In this document: positions 44,001-58,200 of the stretch, in pieces
Layout of the letters: each line of letters opens with the position of its first letter
How positions within the stretch are numbered: the stretch's first letter is position 1
Assembly: GCF_029852145.1 (NCBI RefSeq)
Contig: NC_079971.1
Span: 1,612,001 to 1,676,000 of the forward strand
DNA: 64,000 bases
From: Microplitis mediator
Taxonomy: Eukaryota; Arthropoda; Insecta; Hymenoptera; Braconidae
Direction of reading: 5' to 3'
Made by a program: the position numbers and the translations under genes
The notes under the pieces: model-generated
Databases searched by the model: none
What the model saw: only the letters and a program-made list of their open reading frames with translations
What the model was told of the DNA's origin: nothing

Positions 44001-47000
44001 GACCTAATAATTTTGAATTATTTGAAAGGCCCAATAGATTAGTACAATGGACTCTGACGACAATAAAGACCCTAGACTATAAGAAAATACTACTGTTCTA
44101 ATCTATTGAGATGTGTAAAATATTTTCAAACGTCCTGGAACACAAAACTACGGAAAACCTGAATACGTCGCTGTGACCTGTTAATTTTGAATTATTCAAA
44201 AGGCCCAATAGATTAGTACAATGGTCTCTGACGACGATAAAGACCCTAGACTATAAGAAAATACTACTGTTCTAATCTATTGAGATGTGTAAAATATTTT
44301 TAAACGACCTGGAACACAAAATTTCGGAAAACCTGAATACTTCGCTGTGACCTAATAATTTTGAATTATTTGAAAGGCCCAATAGATTAGTACAATGGAC
44401 TCTGACGACAATAAAGACCCTAGACTATAAGAAAATACTACTGTTCTAATCTATTGAGATGTGTAAAATACTTTTAAACGTCCTGGAACACAAAATTACG
44501 GAAAACCTGAATACTTCGCTGTGACCTGTTAATTTTAAATTATTCAAAAGGCCCAATAGATTAGTACAATGGACTCTGACGACAATAAAGACCCTAGACT
44601 ATAAGAAAATACTACTGTTCTAATCTATTGAGATGTGTAAAATATTTTCAAACGTCCTGGAACACAAAACTACGGAAAACCTGAATACTTCGCTGTGACC
44701 TAATAATTTTGAATTATTTGAAAGGCCCAATAGATTAGTACAATGGACTCTGACGACGATAAATACCCTAGACTATAAGAAAATACTACTGTTCTAATCT
44801 ATTGAGATGTGTAAAATATTTTTAAACGACCTGGAACACAAAATTTCGGAAAACCTGAATACTTCGCTGTGACTTAATAATTTTGAATTATTTGAAAGGC
44901 CCAATAGATTAGTACAATGGACTCTGACGACAATAAAGACCCTAGACTATAAGAAAATACTACTGTTCTAATCTATTGAGATGTGTAAAATATTTTCAAA
45001 CGTCCTGGAACACAAAATTACGGAAAACCTGAATACTTCGCTGTGACCTGTTAATTTTGAATTATTCAAAAGGCCCAATAGATTAGTACAATGGTCACTG
45101 ACGACGATAAAGACCCTAGACTATAAGAAAATACTACTGTTCTAATCTATTGAGATGTGTAAAATATTTTCATACGACCTGGAACACAAAATTACGGAAA
45201 ACCTGAATACTTCGCTGTCACCTAATAATTTTGAATTATTTGAGAGGCCCAATAGATTAGTACAATGGACTCTGACAACAATAAAGACCCTAGACTATAA
45301 GAAAATACTACTGTTCTAATCTATTGAGATGTGTAAAATATTTTCATACGACCTGGAACACAAAATTACGGAAAACCTGAATACTTCGCTGTGACCTGTT
45401 AATTTCAAATTATTCAAAAGGCCCAATAGATTAGTACAATGGACTCTGACGACAATAAAGACCCTAGAATATAAAAAAATACTACTGTTCTAATCTATTG
45501 AGATGTGTAAAATATTTTCAAACTTCCTGGAACACAAAACTACGGAAAACCTGAATACTTCGCTGTGACCTGTTAATTTTGAATTATTCAAAAGGCCCAA
45601 TAGATTAGTACAATGGACTCTGACGACAATAAAGACCCTAGTTTATAAGAAAATACTACTGTTCTAATCTATTGAGATGTGTAAAATATTTTAAAACGAC
45701 CTGGAACACAAAATTACGGAAAACCTGAATACTTCGCTGTGACCTGTTAATTTTAAATTATCCAAAAGGCCCAATAGATTAGTACAATGGACTCTGACGA
45801 CAATAAAAACCCTAGTTTATAAGAAAATACTACTGTTCTAATCTATTGAGATGTGTAAAATATTTTAAAACGACCTGGAACACAAAATTACGGAAAACCT
45901 GAATACTTCGCTGTGACCTGTTAATTTTAAATTATCCAAAAGGCCCAATAGATTAGTACAATGGACTCTGACGACAATAAAAACCCTAGACTATAAGAAA
46001 ATACTACTGTTCTAATCTATTGAGATGTGTAAAATATTTTCAAACGTGCTGGAACACGAAATTACGGAAAACCTGAATACTTCGCTGTGACCTGTTAATT
46101 TTAAATTATCCAAAAGGCCCAATAGATTAGTACAATGGACTCTGACGACAATTGAGACCCTAGACTATAAGAAAATACTACTGTTCTAATCTATTGAGAT
46201 GTGTAAAATATTTTCAAACGTCCTGGAACACAAAATTACGGAAAACCTGAATACTTCGCTGTGACCTGTTAATTTTAAATTATCCAAAAGGCCCAATAGA
46301 TTAGTACAATGGACTCTGACGACAATTGAGACCCTAGACTATAAGAAAATACTACTGTTCTAATCTATTGAGATGTGTAAAATATTTTAAAACGACCTGG
46401 AACACAAAATTACGGAAAACCTGAATACTTCGCTGTGACCTGTTAATTCTAAATTATCCAAAAGGCCCAATAGATTAGTACAATGGACTCTGACGACAAT
46501 TGAGACCCTAGACTATAAGAAAATACTACTGTTCTAATCTATTGAGATGTGTAAAATATTTTCAAACGTGCTGGAACACGAAATTACGGAAAACCTGAAT
46601 ACTTCGCTGTGACCTGTTAATTTTAAATTATTCAAAAGGCCAAATAGATTAGTACAATGGACTCTGACGACAATAAAGACCCTAGACTATAAGAAAATAC
46701 TACTGTTCTAATCTATTGAGATGTGTAAAATATTTTCAAACGTCCTGGAACACAAAATTACGGAAAACCTGAATACTTCGCTGTGACCTGTTAATTTTAA
46801 ATTATCCAAAAGGCCCAATAGATTAGTACAATGGACCCTGACGACAATAAAGACCCTAGACGAAACGAAAATACTACTGTTCCTATCTATTGAGATGTGT
46901 AAAATATTTTAAAACGACCTGGAACACGAAATTACGGGAAACCTGAATACTTCGCTGTGACCTGTTAATTTCCAATTATTACAAAGGCTCAATAGATTAG

Positions 47001-49399
47001 TACAATGGACTCTGACGATAATAGAGACCCTAGACTATAAGAAAATACTACTGTTCTAATCTATTGAGATGTGTAAAATATTTTAAAACGACCTGGAACA
47101 CGAAATTACGGGAAACCTGAATACTTCGCTGTGACCTGTTAATTTTGAATTATTACAAAGGCTCAATAGATTAGTACAATGGACTCTGACGATAATAGAG
47201 ACCCTAGACTATAAGAAAATACTACTGTTCTAATCTATTGAGATGTGTAAAATATTTTCAAACGTCCTGGAACACAAAATTACGGAAAACCTGAATACTT
47301 CGCTGTGACCTGTTAATTTTAAATTATCCAAAAGGCCCAATAGATTAGTACAATGGACCCTGACGACAATAAAGACCCTAGACGAAACGAAAATACTACT
47401 GTTCCTATCTATTGAGATGTGTAAAATATTTTAAAACGACCTGGAACACGAAATTACGGGAAACCTGAATACTTCGCTGTGACCTGTTAATTTTGAATTA
47501 TTACAAAGGCTCAATAGATTAGTACAATGGACTGTGACGACAATTGAGACCCTAGACTATAAGAAAATACTACTGTTCTAATCTATTGAGATGTGTAAAA
47601 TATTTTCAAACGTCCTGGAACACAAAATTACGGAAAACCTGAATACTTCGCTGTGACCTGTTAATTTTAAATTATCCAAAAGGCCCAATAGATTAGTACA
47701 ATGGACCCTGACGACAATAAAGACCCTAGACGAAACGAAAATACTACTGTTCCTATCTATTGAGATGTGTAAAATATTTTAAAACGACCTGGAACACGAA
47801 ATTACGGGAAACCTGAATACTTCGCTGTGACCTGTTAATTTTGAATTATTACAAAGGCTCAATAGATTAGTACAATGGACTGTGACGACAATTGAGACCC
47901 TAGACTATAAGAAAATACTACTGTTCTAATCTATTGAGATGTGTAAAATATTTTCAAACGTCCTGGAACACAAAATTACGGAAAACCTGAATACTTCGCT
48001 GTGACCTGTTAATTTTAAATTATTCAAAAGGCCCAATAGATTAGTACAATGGACTCTGACGACAATTAAGACCCTAGACTATAAGAAAATACTACTGTTC
48101 TAATCTATTGAGATGTGTAAAATATTTTCATACGACCTGCAACACAAAATTACGGAAAACCTGAATACTTCGCTGTGACCTGTTAATTTTAAATTATTCA
48201 AAAGGCCCAATAGATTAGTACAATGGACTCTGACGACAATAAAGACCCTAGACTATAAGAAAATACTACTGTTCTAATCTATTGAGATGTGTAAAATATT
48301 TTCAAACGTCCTGGAACACAAAATTACGGAAAACCTGAATACTTCGCTGTGACCTAATAATTTTGAATTATTTGAGAGGCCCAATAGATTAGTACAATGG
48401 ACTCTGACGACAATAAAGACCCTAGACTATAAGAAAATATTACTGTTCTAATCTATTGAGATGTGTCAAATATTTTCATACGACCTGGAACACAAAATTA
48501 CGGAAAACCTGAATACTTCGCTGTGACCTAATAATTTTGAATTATTTGAAAGGCCCAATAGATTAGTACAATGGACTCTGACGACAATAAAGACCCTAGA
48601 CTATAAGAAAATACTACTGTTCTAATCTATTGGGATGTGTAAAATATTTTCATACGACCTGGAACACAAAATTACGGAAAACCTGAATACTTCGCTGTGA
48701 CCTAATAATTTTGAATTATTTGAGAGGCCCAATAGATTAGTACAATGGACTCTGACGACAATAAAGACCCTAGACTATAAGAAAATATTACTGTTCTAAT
48801 CTATTGAGATGTGTAAAATATTTTCAAACGTCCTGGAACACAAAATTACGGAAAACCTGAATACTTCGCTGTGACCTAATAATTTTGAATTATTTGAGAG
48901 GCCCAATAGATTAGTACAATGGACTCTGACGACAATAAAGACCCTAGACTATAAGAAAATACTACTGTTCTAATCTATTGAGATGTGTAAAATATTTTCA
49001 TACGACCTGGAACACAAAATTACGGAAAACCTGAATACTTCGCTGTGACCTGTTAATTTGAAATTATTCAAAAGGCCCAATAGATTAGTACAATGGACTC
49101 TGACGACAATAAAGACCCTAGACTATAAGAAAATACTACTGTTCTAATCTATTGAGATGTGTAAAATATTTTCATACGACCTGCAACACAAAATTACGGA
49201 AAACCTGAATACTTCGCTGTGACCTGTTAATTTTAAATTATTCAAAAGGCCCAATAGATTAGTACAATGGACTCTGACGACAATAAAGACCCTAGAATAT
49301 AAAAAAATACCACTGTTCTAATCTATTGAGATGTGTAAAATATTTTAAAACGACCTGGAACACGAAATTACGGGAAACCTGAATACTTCGCTGTGACCT

Positions 49400-52300
49400 G
49401 TTAATTTTGAATTATTACAAAGGCTCAATAGATTAGTACAATGGACTCTGACGATAATAGAGACCCTAGACTATAAGAAAATACGACTGTTCTAATCTAT
49501 TGAAATGTGTAAAATATTTTTAAACGTCCTGGAACACGAAATTACGGAAAACCTGAATACTTCGCTGTGACCTGTTAATTTTGAATTATACAAAAGGCCC
49601 AATAGATTAGTACAATAGACTCTGACGACAATAAAGACCCTAGACTATAAGAAAATACTACTGGTCTAATCTATTGAGATGTGTAAAATATTTTTAAACG
49701 ACCTGGAACACAAAATTACGGAAAACCTGAGTACTTCGCTGTGACCTAATAATTTTGAATTATTTGAAAGGCCCAATAGATTAGTCTAATGGACTTTGAC
49801 GACAATAAAGACCCTAGACTATAAGAAAATACTACTGTTCTAATCTATTTAGATGTGTAAAATATTTTAAAACGACCTGGAACACAAAATTACGGGAAAC
49901 CTGAATACTTCGCTGTGACCTGTTAATTTTGAATTATTACAAAGGCTCAATAGATTAGTACAATGGACTCTGACGATAATAGAGACCCTAGACTATAAGA
50001 AAATACTACTGTTCTAATCTATTGAAATGTGTAAAATATTTTTAAACGTCCTGGAACACGAAATTACGGAAAACCTGAATACTTCGCTGTGACCTGTTAA
50101 TTTTGAATTATACAAAAGGCCCAATAGATTAGTACAATAGACTCTGACGACAATAAAGACCCTAGACTATAAGAAAATACTACTGTTCTAATCTATTTAG
50201 ATGTGTAAAATATTTTAAAACGACCTGGAACACAAAATTACGGGAAACCTGAATACTTCGCTGTGACCTGTTCATTTTGAATTATTACAAAGGCTCAATA
50301 GATTAGTACAATGGACTCTGACGATAATAGAGACCCTAGACTATAAGAAAATACTACTGTTCTAATCTATTGAGATGTGTAAAATATTTTCAAACGTCCT
50401 GGAACACAAAACTACGGAAAACCTGAATACGTCGCTGTGACCTGTTAATTTTGAATTATTCAAAAGGCCCAATAGATTAGTACAATGGTCTCTGACGACG
50501 ATAAAGACCCTAGACAATAAGAAAATACTACTGTTCTAATCTATTGAGATGTGTAAAATATTTTAAAACGACCTGGAACACGAAATTACGGGAAACCTGA
50601 ATACTTCGCTGTGACCTGTTAATTTTAAATTATTCAAAAGGCCCAATAGATTAGTACAATGGACTCTGACGACAATAAAGTCCCTAGACTATAAGAAAAT
50701 ACCACTGTTCTAATCTATTGAGATGTGTAAAATATTTTTAAACGTCCTGGAACACGAAATTACGGAAAACCTGAATACTTCGCTGTGACCTGTTAATTTT
50801 GAATTATACAAAAGGCCCAATAGATTAGTACAATAGACTCTGACGACAATAAAGACCCTAGACTATAAGAAAATACTACTGGTCTAATCTATTGAGATGT
50901 GTAAAATATTTTTAAACGACCTGGAACACAAAATTACGGAAAACCTGAATACTTCGCTGTGACCTAATAATTTTGAATTATTTGAAAGGCCCAATAGATT
51001 AGTCTAATGGACTTTGACGACAATAAAGACCCTAGACTATAAGAAAATACTACTGTTCTAATCTATTTAGATGTGTAAAATATTTTAAAACGACCTGGAA
51101 CACAAAATTACGGAAAACCTGAATACTTCGCTGTGACCTAATAATTTTGAATTATTTGAAAGGCCCAATAGATTAGTACAATGGACTCTGACAACAATAA
51201 AGACCCTAGACTATAAGAAAATACTACTGTTCTAATCTATTGAGATGTGTAAAATATTTTCATACGACCTGGAACACAAAATTACGGAAAACCTGAATAC
51301 TTCGCGGTGACCTGTTAATTTTGAATTATTCAAAAGGCCCAATAGATTAGTACAATAGACTCTGACGACAATAAAGACCCTAGACTATAAGAAAATACTA
51401 CTGTTCTAATCTATTGAGATGTGTAAAATATTTTTAAACGACCTGGAACACAAAATTACGGAAAACCTGAGTACTTCGCTGTGACCTAATAATTTTGAAT
51501 TATTTGAAAGGCCCAATAGATTAGTCTAATGGACTTTGACGACAATAAAGACCCTAGACTATAAGAAAATACCACTGTTCTAATCTATTGAGATGTGTAA
51601 AATATTTTAAAACGACCTGGAACACGAAATTACGGGAAACCTGAATACTTCGCTGTGACCTGTTAATTTTGAATTATTACAAAGGCTCAATAGATTAGTA
51701 CAATGGACTCTGACGATAATAGAGACCCTAGACTATAAGAAAATACTACTGTTCTAATCTATTGAAATGTGTAAAATATTTTTAAACGTCCTGGAACACG
51801 AAATTACGGAAAACCTGAATACTTCGCTGTGACCTGTTAATTTTGAATTATACAAAAGGCCCAATAGATTAGTACAATAGACTCTGACGACAATAAAGAC
51901 CCTAGACTATAAGAAAATACTACTGGTCTAATCTATTGAGATGTGTAAAATATTTTTAAACGACCTGGAACACAAAATTACGGAAAACCTGAGTACTTCG
52001 CTGTGACCTAATAATTTTGAATTATTTGAAAGGCCCAATAGATTAGTCTAATGGACTTTGACGACAATAAAGACCCTAGACTATAAGAAAATACTACTGT
52101 TCTAATCTATTTAGATGTGTAAAATATTTTAAAACGACCTGGAACACAAAATTACGGGAAACCTGAATACTTCGCTGTGACCTGTTAATTTTGAATTATT
52201 ACAAAGGCTCAATAGATTAGTACAATGGACTCTGACGATAATAGAGACCCTAGACTATAAGAAAATACTACTGTTCTAATCTATTGAAATGTGTAAAATA

Positions 52301-52720
52301 TTTTTAAACGTCCTGGAACACGAAATTACGGAAAACCTGAATACTTCGCTGTGACCTGTTAATTTTGAATTATACAAAAGGCCCAATAGATTAGTACAAT
52401 AGACTCTGACGACAATAAAGACCCTAGACTATAAGAAAATACTACTGTTCTAATCTATTTAGATGTGTAAAATATTTTAAAACGACCTGGAACACAAAAT
52501 TACGGGAAACCTGAATACTTCGCTGTGACCTGTTCATTTTGAATTATTACAAAGGCTCAATAGATTAGTACAATGGACTCTGACGATAATAGAGACCCTA
52601 GACTATAAGAAAATACTACTGTTCTAATCTATTGAAATGTGTAAAATATTTTTAAACGTCCTGGAACACGAAATTACGGAAAACCTGAATACTTCGCTGT
52701 GACCTGTTAATTTTAAATTA
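49400..52720. repeat. Shorter overlapping multi-monomer duplications in the satellite
   Basis: The rare word TCTAATGGACTTTGAC occurs near 49,785, 51,003, 51,525 and 52,047, at spacings of seven, three and three monomers. ACAATAGACTCTGAC, TACTGGTCTAATC and TATTTAGATGTG variants travel with it. This block has been rearranged by several unequal exchanges instead of one clean higher-order unit. Confidence 0.75.
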
Positions 52721-55269
52721 TTCAAAAGGCCCAATAGATTAGTACAATGGACTTTGACGACAATAAAGACCCTAGACTATAAGAAAATACCACTGTTCTA
52801 ATCTATTGAGATGTGTAAAATATTTTTAAACGTCCTGGAACACAAAATTACGGAAAACCTGAATACTTCGCTGTGACCTTTTAATTTTAAATTATTCAAA
52901 AGGCCCAATAGATTAGTACAATGGACTCTGACGACAATAAGGACCCTAGACTATAAGAAAATACTACTGTTCTAATCTATTGAGATGTGTAAAATATTTT
53001 CAAACGTCCTGGAACACAAAACTACGGAAAACCTGAATACGTCGCTGTGACCTGTTAATTTTGAATTATTCAAAAGGCCCAATAGATTAGTACAATGGAC
53101 TCTGACGACAATAAAGACCCTAGACTATAAGAAAATACCACTGTTCTAATCTATTGAGATGTGTAAAATATTTTAAAACGACCTGGAACACGAAATTACG
53201 GGAAACCTGAATACTTCGCTGTGACCTGTTAATTTAAAATTATTCAAAAGGCCCAATAGATTAGTACAATGGACTCTGACGACAATAAAGACCCTAGACA
53301 ATAAGAAAATACCACTGTTCTAATCTATTGAGATGTGTAAAATATTTTAAAACGACCTGGAACACGAAATTACGGGAAACCTGAATACTTCGCTGTGACC
53401 TGTTAATTTTAAATTATTCAAAAGGCCCAATAGATTAGTACAATGGACTCTGACGACAATAAAGACCCTAGACAATAAGAAAATACCACTGTTCTAATCT
53501 ATTGAGATGTGTAAAATATTTTAAAACGACCTGGAACACGAAATTACGGGAAACCTGAATACTTCGCTGTGACCTGTTAATTTTGAATTATTACAAAGGC
53601 TCAATAGATTAGTACAATGGACTCTGACGATAATAGAGACCCTAGACTATAAGAAAATACTACTGTTCTAATCTATTGAAATGTGTAAAATATTTTAAAA
53701 CGACCTGGAACACGAAATTACGGGAAACCTGAATACTTCGCTGTGACCTGTTAATTTTGAATTATTCAAAAGGCCCAATAGATTAGTACAATAGACTCTG
53801 ACGACAATAAAGACCCTAGACTATAAGAAAATACTACTGTTCTAATCTATTGAGATGTGTAAAATATTTTAAAACGACCTGGAACACAAAATTACGGAAA
53901 ACCTGAATACTCCGCTGTGACCTAATAATTTTGAATTATTTGAAAGGCCCAATAGATTAGTACAATGGACTCTGACAACAATAAAGACCCTAGACTATAA
54001 GAAAATACTACTGTTCTAATCTATTGAGATGTGTAAAATATTTTCATACGACCTGGAACACAAAATTACGGAAAACCTGAATACTTCGCGGTGACCTGTT
54101 AATTTTGAATTATTCAAAAGGCCCAATAGATTAGTACAATAGACTCTGACGACAATAAAGACCCTAGACTATAAGAAAATACTACTGTTCTAATCTATTG
54201 AGATGTGTAAAATATTTTAAAACGACCTGGAACACGAAATTACGGGAAACCTGAATACTTCGCTGTGACCTGTTAATTTTGAATTATTACAAAGGCTTAA
54301 TAGATTAGTACAATGGACTCTGACGACAATAGAGACCCTAGACTATAAGAAAATACTACTGTTCTAATCTATTGAGATGTGTAAAATATTTTTAAACGTC
54401 CTGGAACACAAAATTACGGAAAACCTGAATACTTCGCTGTGACCTGTTAATTTTAAATTATTCAAAAGGCCCAATAGATTAGTACAATGGACTCTGACGA
54501 CAATAAGGACCCTAGACTATAAGAAAATACTACTGTTCTAATCTATTGAGATGTGTAAAATATTTTCAAACGTCCTGGTACACAAAACTACGGAAAACCT
54601 GAATACGTCGCCGTGACCTGTTAATTTTAAATTATTCAAAAGGCCCAATAGATTAGTACAATGGACTCTGACGACAATAAAGACCCTAGAATATAAGAAA
54701 ATACTACTGTTCTAATCTATTGAGATGTGTAAAATATTTTAAAACGACCTGGAACACAAAATTACGGAAAACCTGAATACTTCTCTGTGACCTAATAATT
54801 TTGAATTATCTGAAAGGCTCAATAGATTAGTACAATGGACTCTGACGACAATAAAGACCCTAGACTATAAGAAAATCCTACTGTTCTAATCTATTGAGAT
54901 GTGTAAAATATTTTAAAACGACCTGGAACACAAAATTACGGAAAACCTGAATACTTCGCGGTGACCTGTTAATTTTAAATTATTCAAAAGGCCCAATAGA
55001 TTAGTACAATGGACTCTGACGACAATAAAGACCCTAGAATATAAGAAAATACTACTGTTCTAATCTATTGAGATGTGTAAAATATTTTAAAACGACCTGG
55101 AACACAAAATTACGGAAAACCTGAATACTTCGCGGTGACCTGTTAATTTTGAATTATTCAAAAGGCCCAATAGATTAGTACAATGGACTCTGACGACAAT
55201 AAAGACCCTAGACTATAAGAAAATACTACTGTTCTAATCTATTGAGATGTGTAAAATATTTTAAAACGA

Positions 55270-58200
55270 CCTGGAACACAAAATTACGGAAAACCTGAAT
55301 ACTTCGCTGTGACCTAATAATTTTGAATTATTTGAAAGGCCCAATAGATTAGTCCAATGGACTCTGACGACAATAAAGACCCTAGACTATAAGAAAATAC
55401 TACTGTTCTAATCTATTGAGATGTGTAAAATATTTTCAAACGTCCTGGAACACAAAATTACGGAAAACCTGAATACTTCGCTGTGACCTGTTAATTTTGA
55501 ATTATTCAAAAGGCCCAATAGATTTGTACAATGGACTCTGACGACAATAAAGACCCTAGACTATAAGAAAATACCACTGTTCTAATCTATTGAGATGTGT
55601 AAAATATTTTTAAACGTCCTGGAACACAAATTTACGGAAAACCTGAATACTTCGCTGTGACCTGTTAATTTTAAATTATTCAAAAGGCCCAATAGATTAG
55701 TACAATGGACCCTGACGACAATAAAGACCCTAGACTATAAGAAAATACTACTGTTCTAATCTATTGAGATGTGTAAAATATTTTCAAACGTGCTGGAACA
55801 CGAAATTACGGAAAACCTGAATACTTCGCTGTGACCTGTTAATTTTAAATTATTCAAAAGGCCCAATAGATTAGTACAATGGACCCTGACGACAATAAAG
55901 ACCCTAGACTATAAGAAAATACTACTGTTCTAATCTATTGAGATGTGTAAAATATTTCCAAACGTCCTGGAACACAAAATTACGGAAAACCTGAATACTT
56001 CGCTGTGACCTAATAATTTTGAATTGTTTGAAAGGCCCAATAGATTAGTACAATGGACTCTGACGACAATAAAGACCCTAGACTATAAGAAAATACTACT
56101 GTTCTAATCTATTGAGATGTGTAAAATATTTTTAAACGACCTGGAACACAAAACTACGGAAAACCTGAATACGTCGCTGTGACCTGTTAATTTTGAATTA
56201 TTCAAAAGGCCCAATAGATTAGTACAATGGACTCTGACGACAATAAAGACTCTAGACTATAAGAAAATACTACTGTTCTAATCTATTGAGATGTGTAAAA
56301 TATTTTTAAACGACCTGGAACACAAAATTTCGGAAAACCTGAATACTTCGCTGTGACCTAATAATTTTGAATTATTTGAAAGGCCCAATAGATTAGTACA
56401 ATGGACTCTGACGACAATAAAGACCCTAGACTATAAGAAAATACTACTGTTCTAATCTATTGAGATGTGTAAAATATTTTTAAACGACCTGGAACACAAA
56501 ACTACGGAAAACCTGAATACGTCGCTGTGACCTGTTAATTTTGAATTATTCAAAAGGCCCAATAGATTAGTACAATGGTCTCTGACGACGATAAAGACCC
56601 TAGACTATAAGAAAATACTACTGTTCTAATCTATTGAGATGTGTAAAATATTTTTAAACGACCTGGAACACAAAACTACGGAAAACCTGAATACGTCGCT
56701 GTGACCTGTTAATTTTGAATTATTCAAAAGGCCCAATAGATTAGTACAATGGTCTCTGACGACGATAAAGACCCTAGACTATAAGAAAATACTATTGTTC
56801 TAATCTATTGAGATGTGTAAAATATTTTTAAACGACCTGGAACACAAAACTACGGAAAACCTGAATACGTCGCTGTGACCTGTTAATTTTGAATTATTCA
56901 AAAGACCCAATAGATTAGTACAATGGTCTCTGACGACGATAAAGACCCTAGACTATAAGAAAATACTACTGTTCTAATCTATTGAGATGTGTAAAATATT
57001 TTTAAACGACCTGGAACACAAAACTACGGAAAACCTGAATACGTCACTGTGACCTGTTAATTTTTAATTATTCAAAAGGCCCAATAGATTAGTACAATGG
57101 TCTCTGACGACGATAAAGACCCTAGACTATAAGAAAATACTACTGTTCTAATCTATTGAGATGTGTAAAATATTTTTAAACGACCTGGAACACAAAATTT
57201 CGGAAAACCTGAATACTTCGCTGTGACCTAATAATTTTGAATTATTTGAAAGGCCCAATAGATTAGTACAATGGACTCTGACGACAATAAAGACCCTAGG
57301 CTATAAGAAAATACTACTGTTCTAATCTATTGAGATGTGTAAAATATTTTAAAACGACCTGGAACACAAAATTTCGGAAAACCTGAATACTTCGCTGTGA
57401 CCTAATAATTTTGAATTATTTGAAAGGCCCAATAGATTAGTACAATGGACTCTGACGACAATAAAGACCCTAGACTATAAGAAAATACTACTGTTCTAAT
57501 CTATTGAGATGTGTAAAATATTTTCAAGCGTCCTGGAACACAAAACTACGGAATACCTGAATACGTCGCTGTGACCTGTTAATTTTAAATTATTCAAAAG
57601 GCCCAATAGATTAGTACAATGGACTCTGACGACAATAAAGACCCTAGACTATAAGAAAATACCACTGTTCTAATCTATTGAGATGTGTTAAATATTTTAA
57701 AACGCCCTGGAACACGAAATTACGGGAAACCTGAATACTTCGCTGTGACCTGTTAATTTTGAATTATTACAAAGGCTCAATAGATTAGTACAATGGACTC
57801 TGACGATAATAGAGACCCTAGACTATAAGAAAATACTACTGTTCTAATCTATTGAGATGTGTAAAATATTTTAAAACGACCTGGAACACGAAATTACGGG
57901 AAACCTGAATACTTCGCTGTGACCTGTTAATTTTGAATTATTACAAAGGCTCAATAGATTAGTACAATGGACTCTGACGATAATAGAGACCCTAGACTAT
58001 AAGAAAATACTACTGTTCTAATCTATTGAGATGTGTAAAATATTTTTAAACGTCCTGGAACACAAAATTACGGAAAACCTGAATACTTCGCTGTGACCTG
58101 TTAATTTTGAATTATTCAAAAGGCCCAATAGATTAGTACAATGGACTCTGACGACAATAAAGACCCTAGACTATAAGAAAATACTACTGTTCTAATCTAT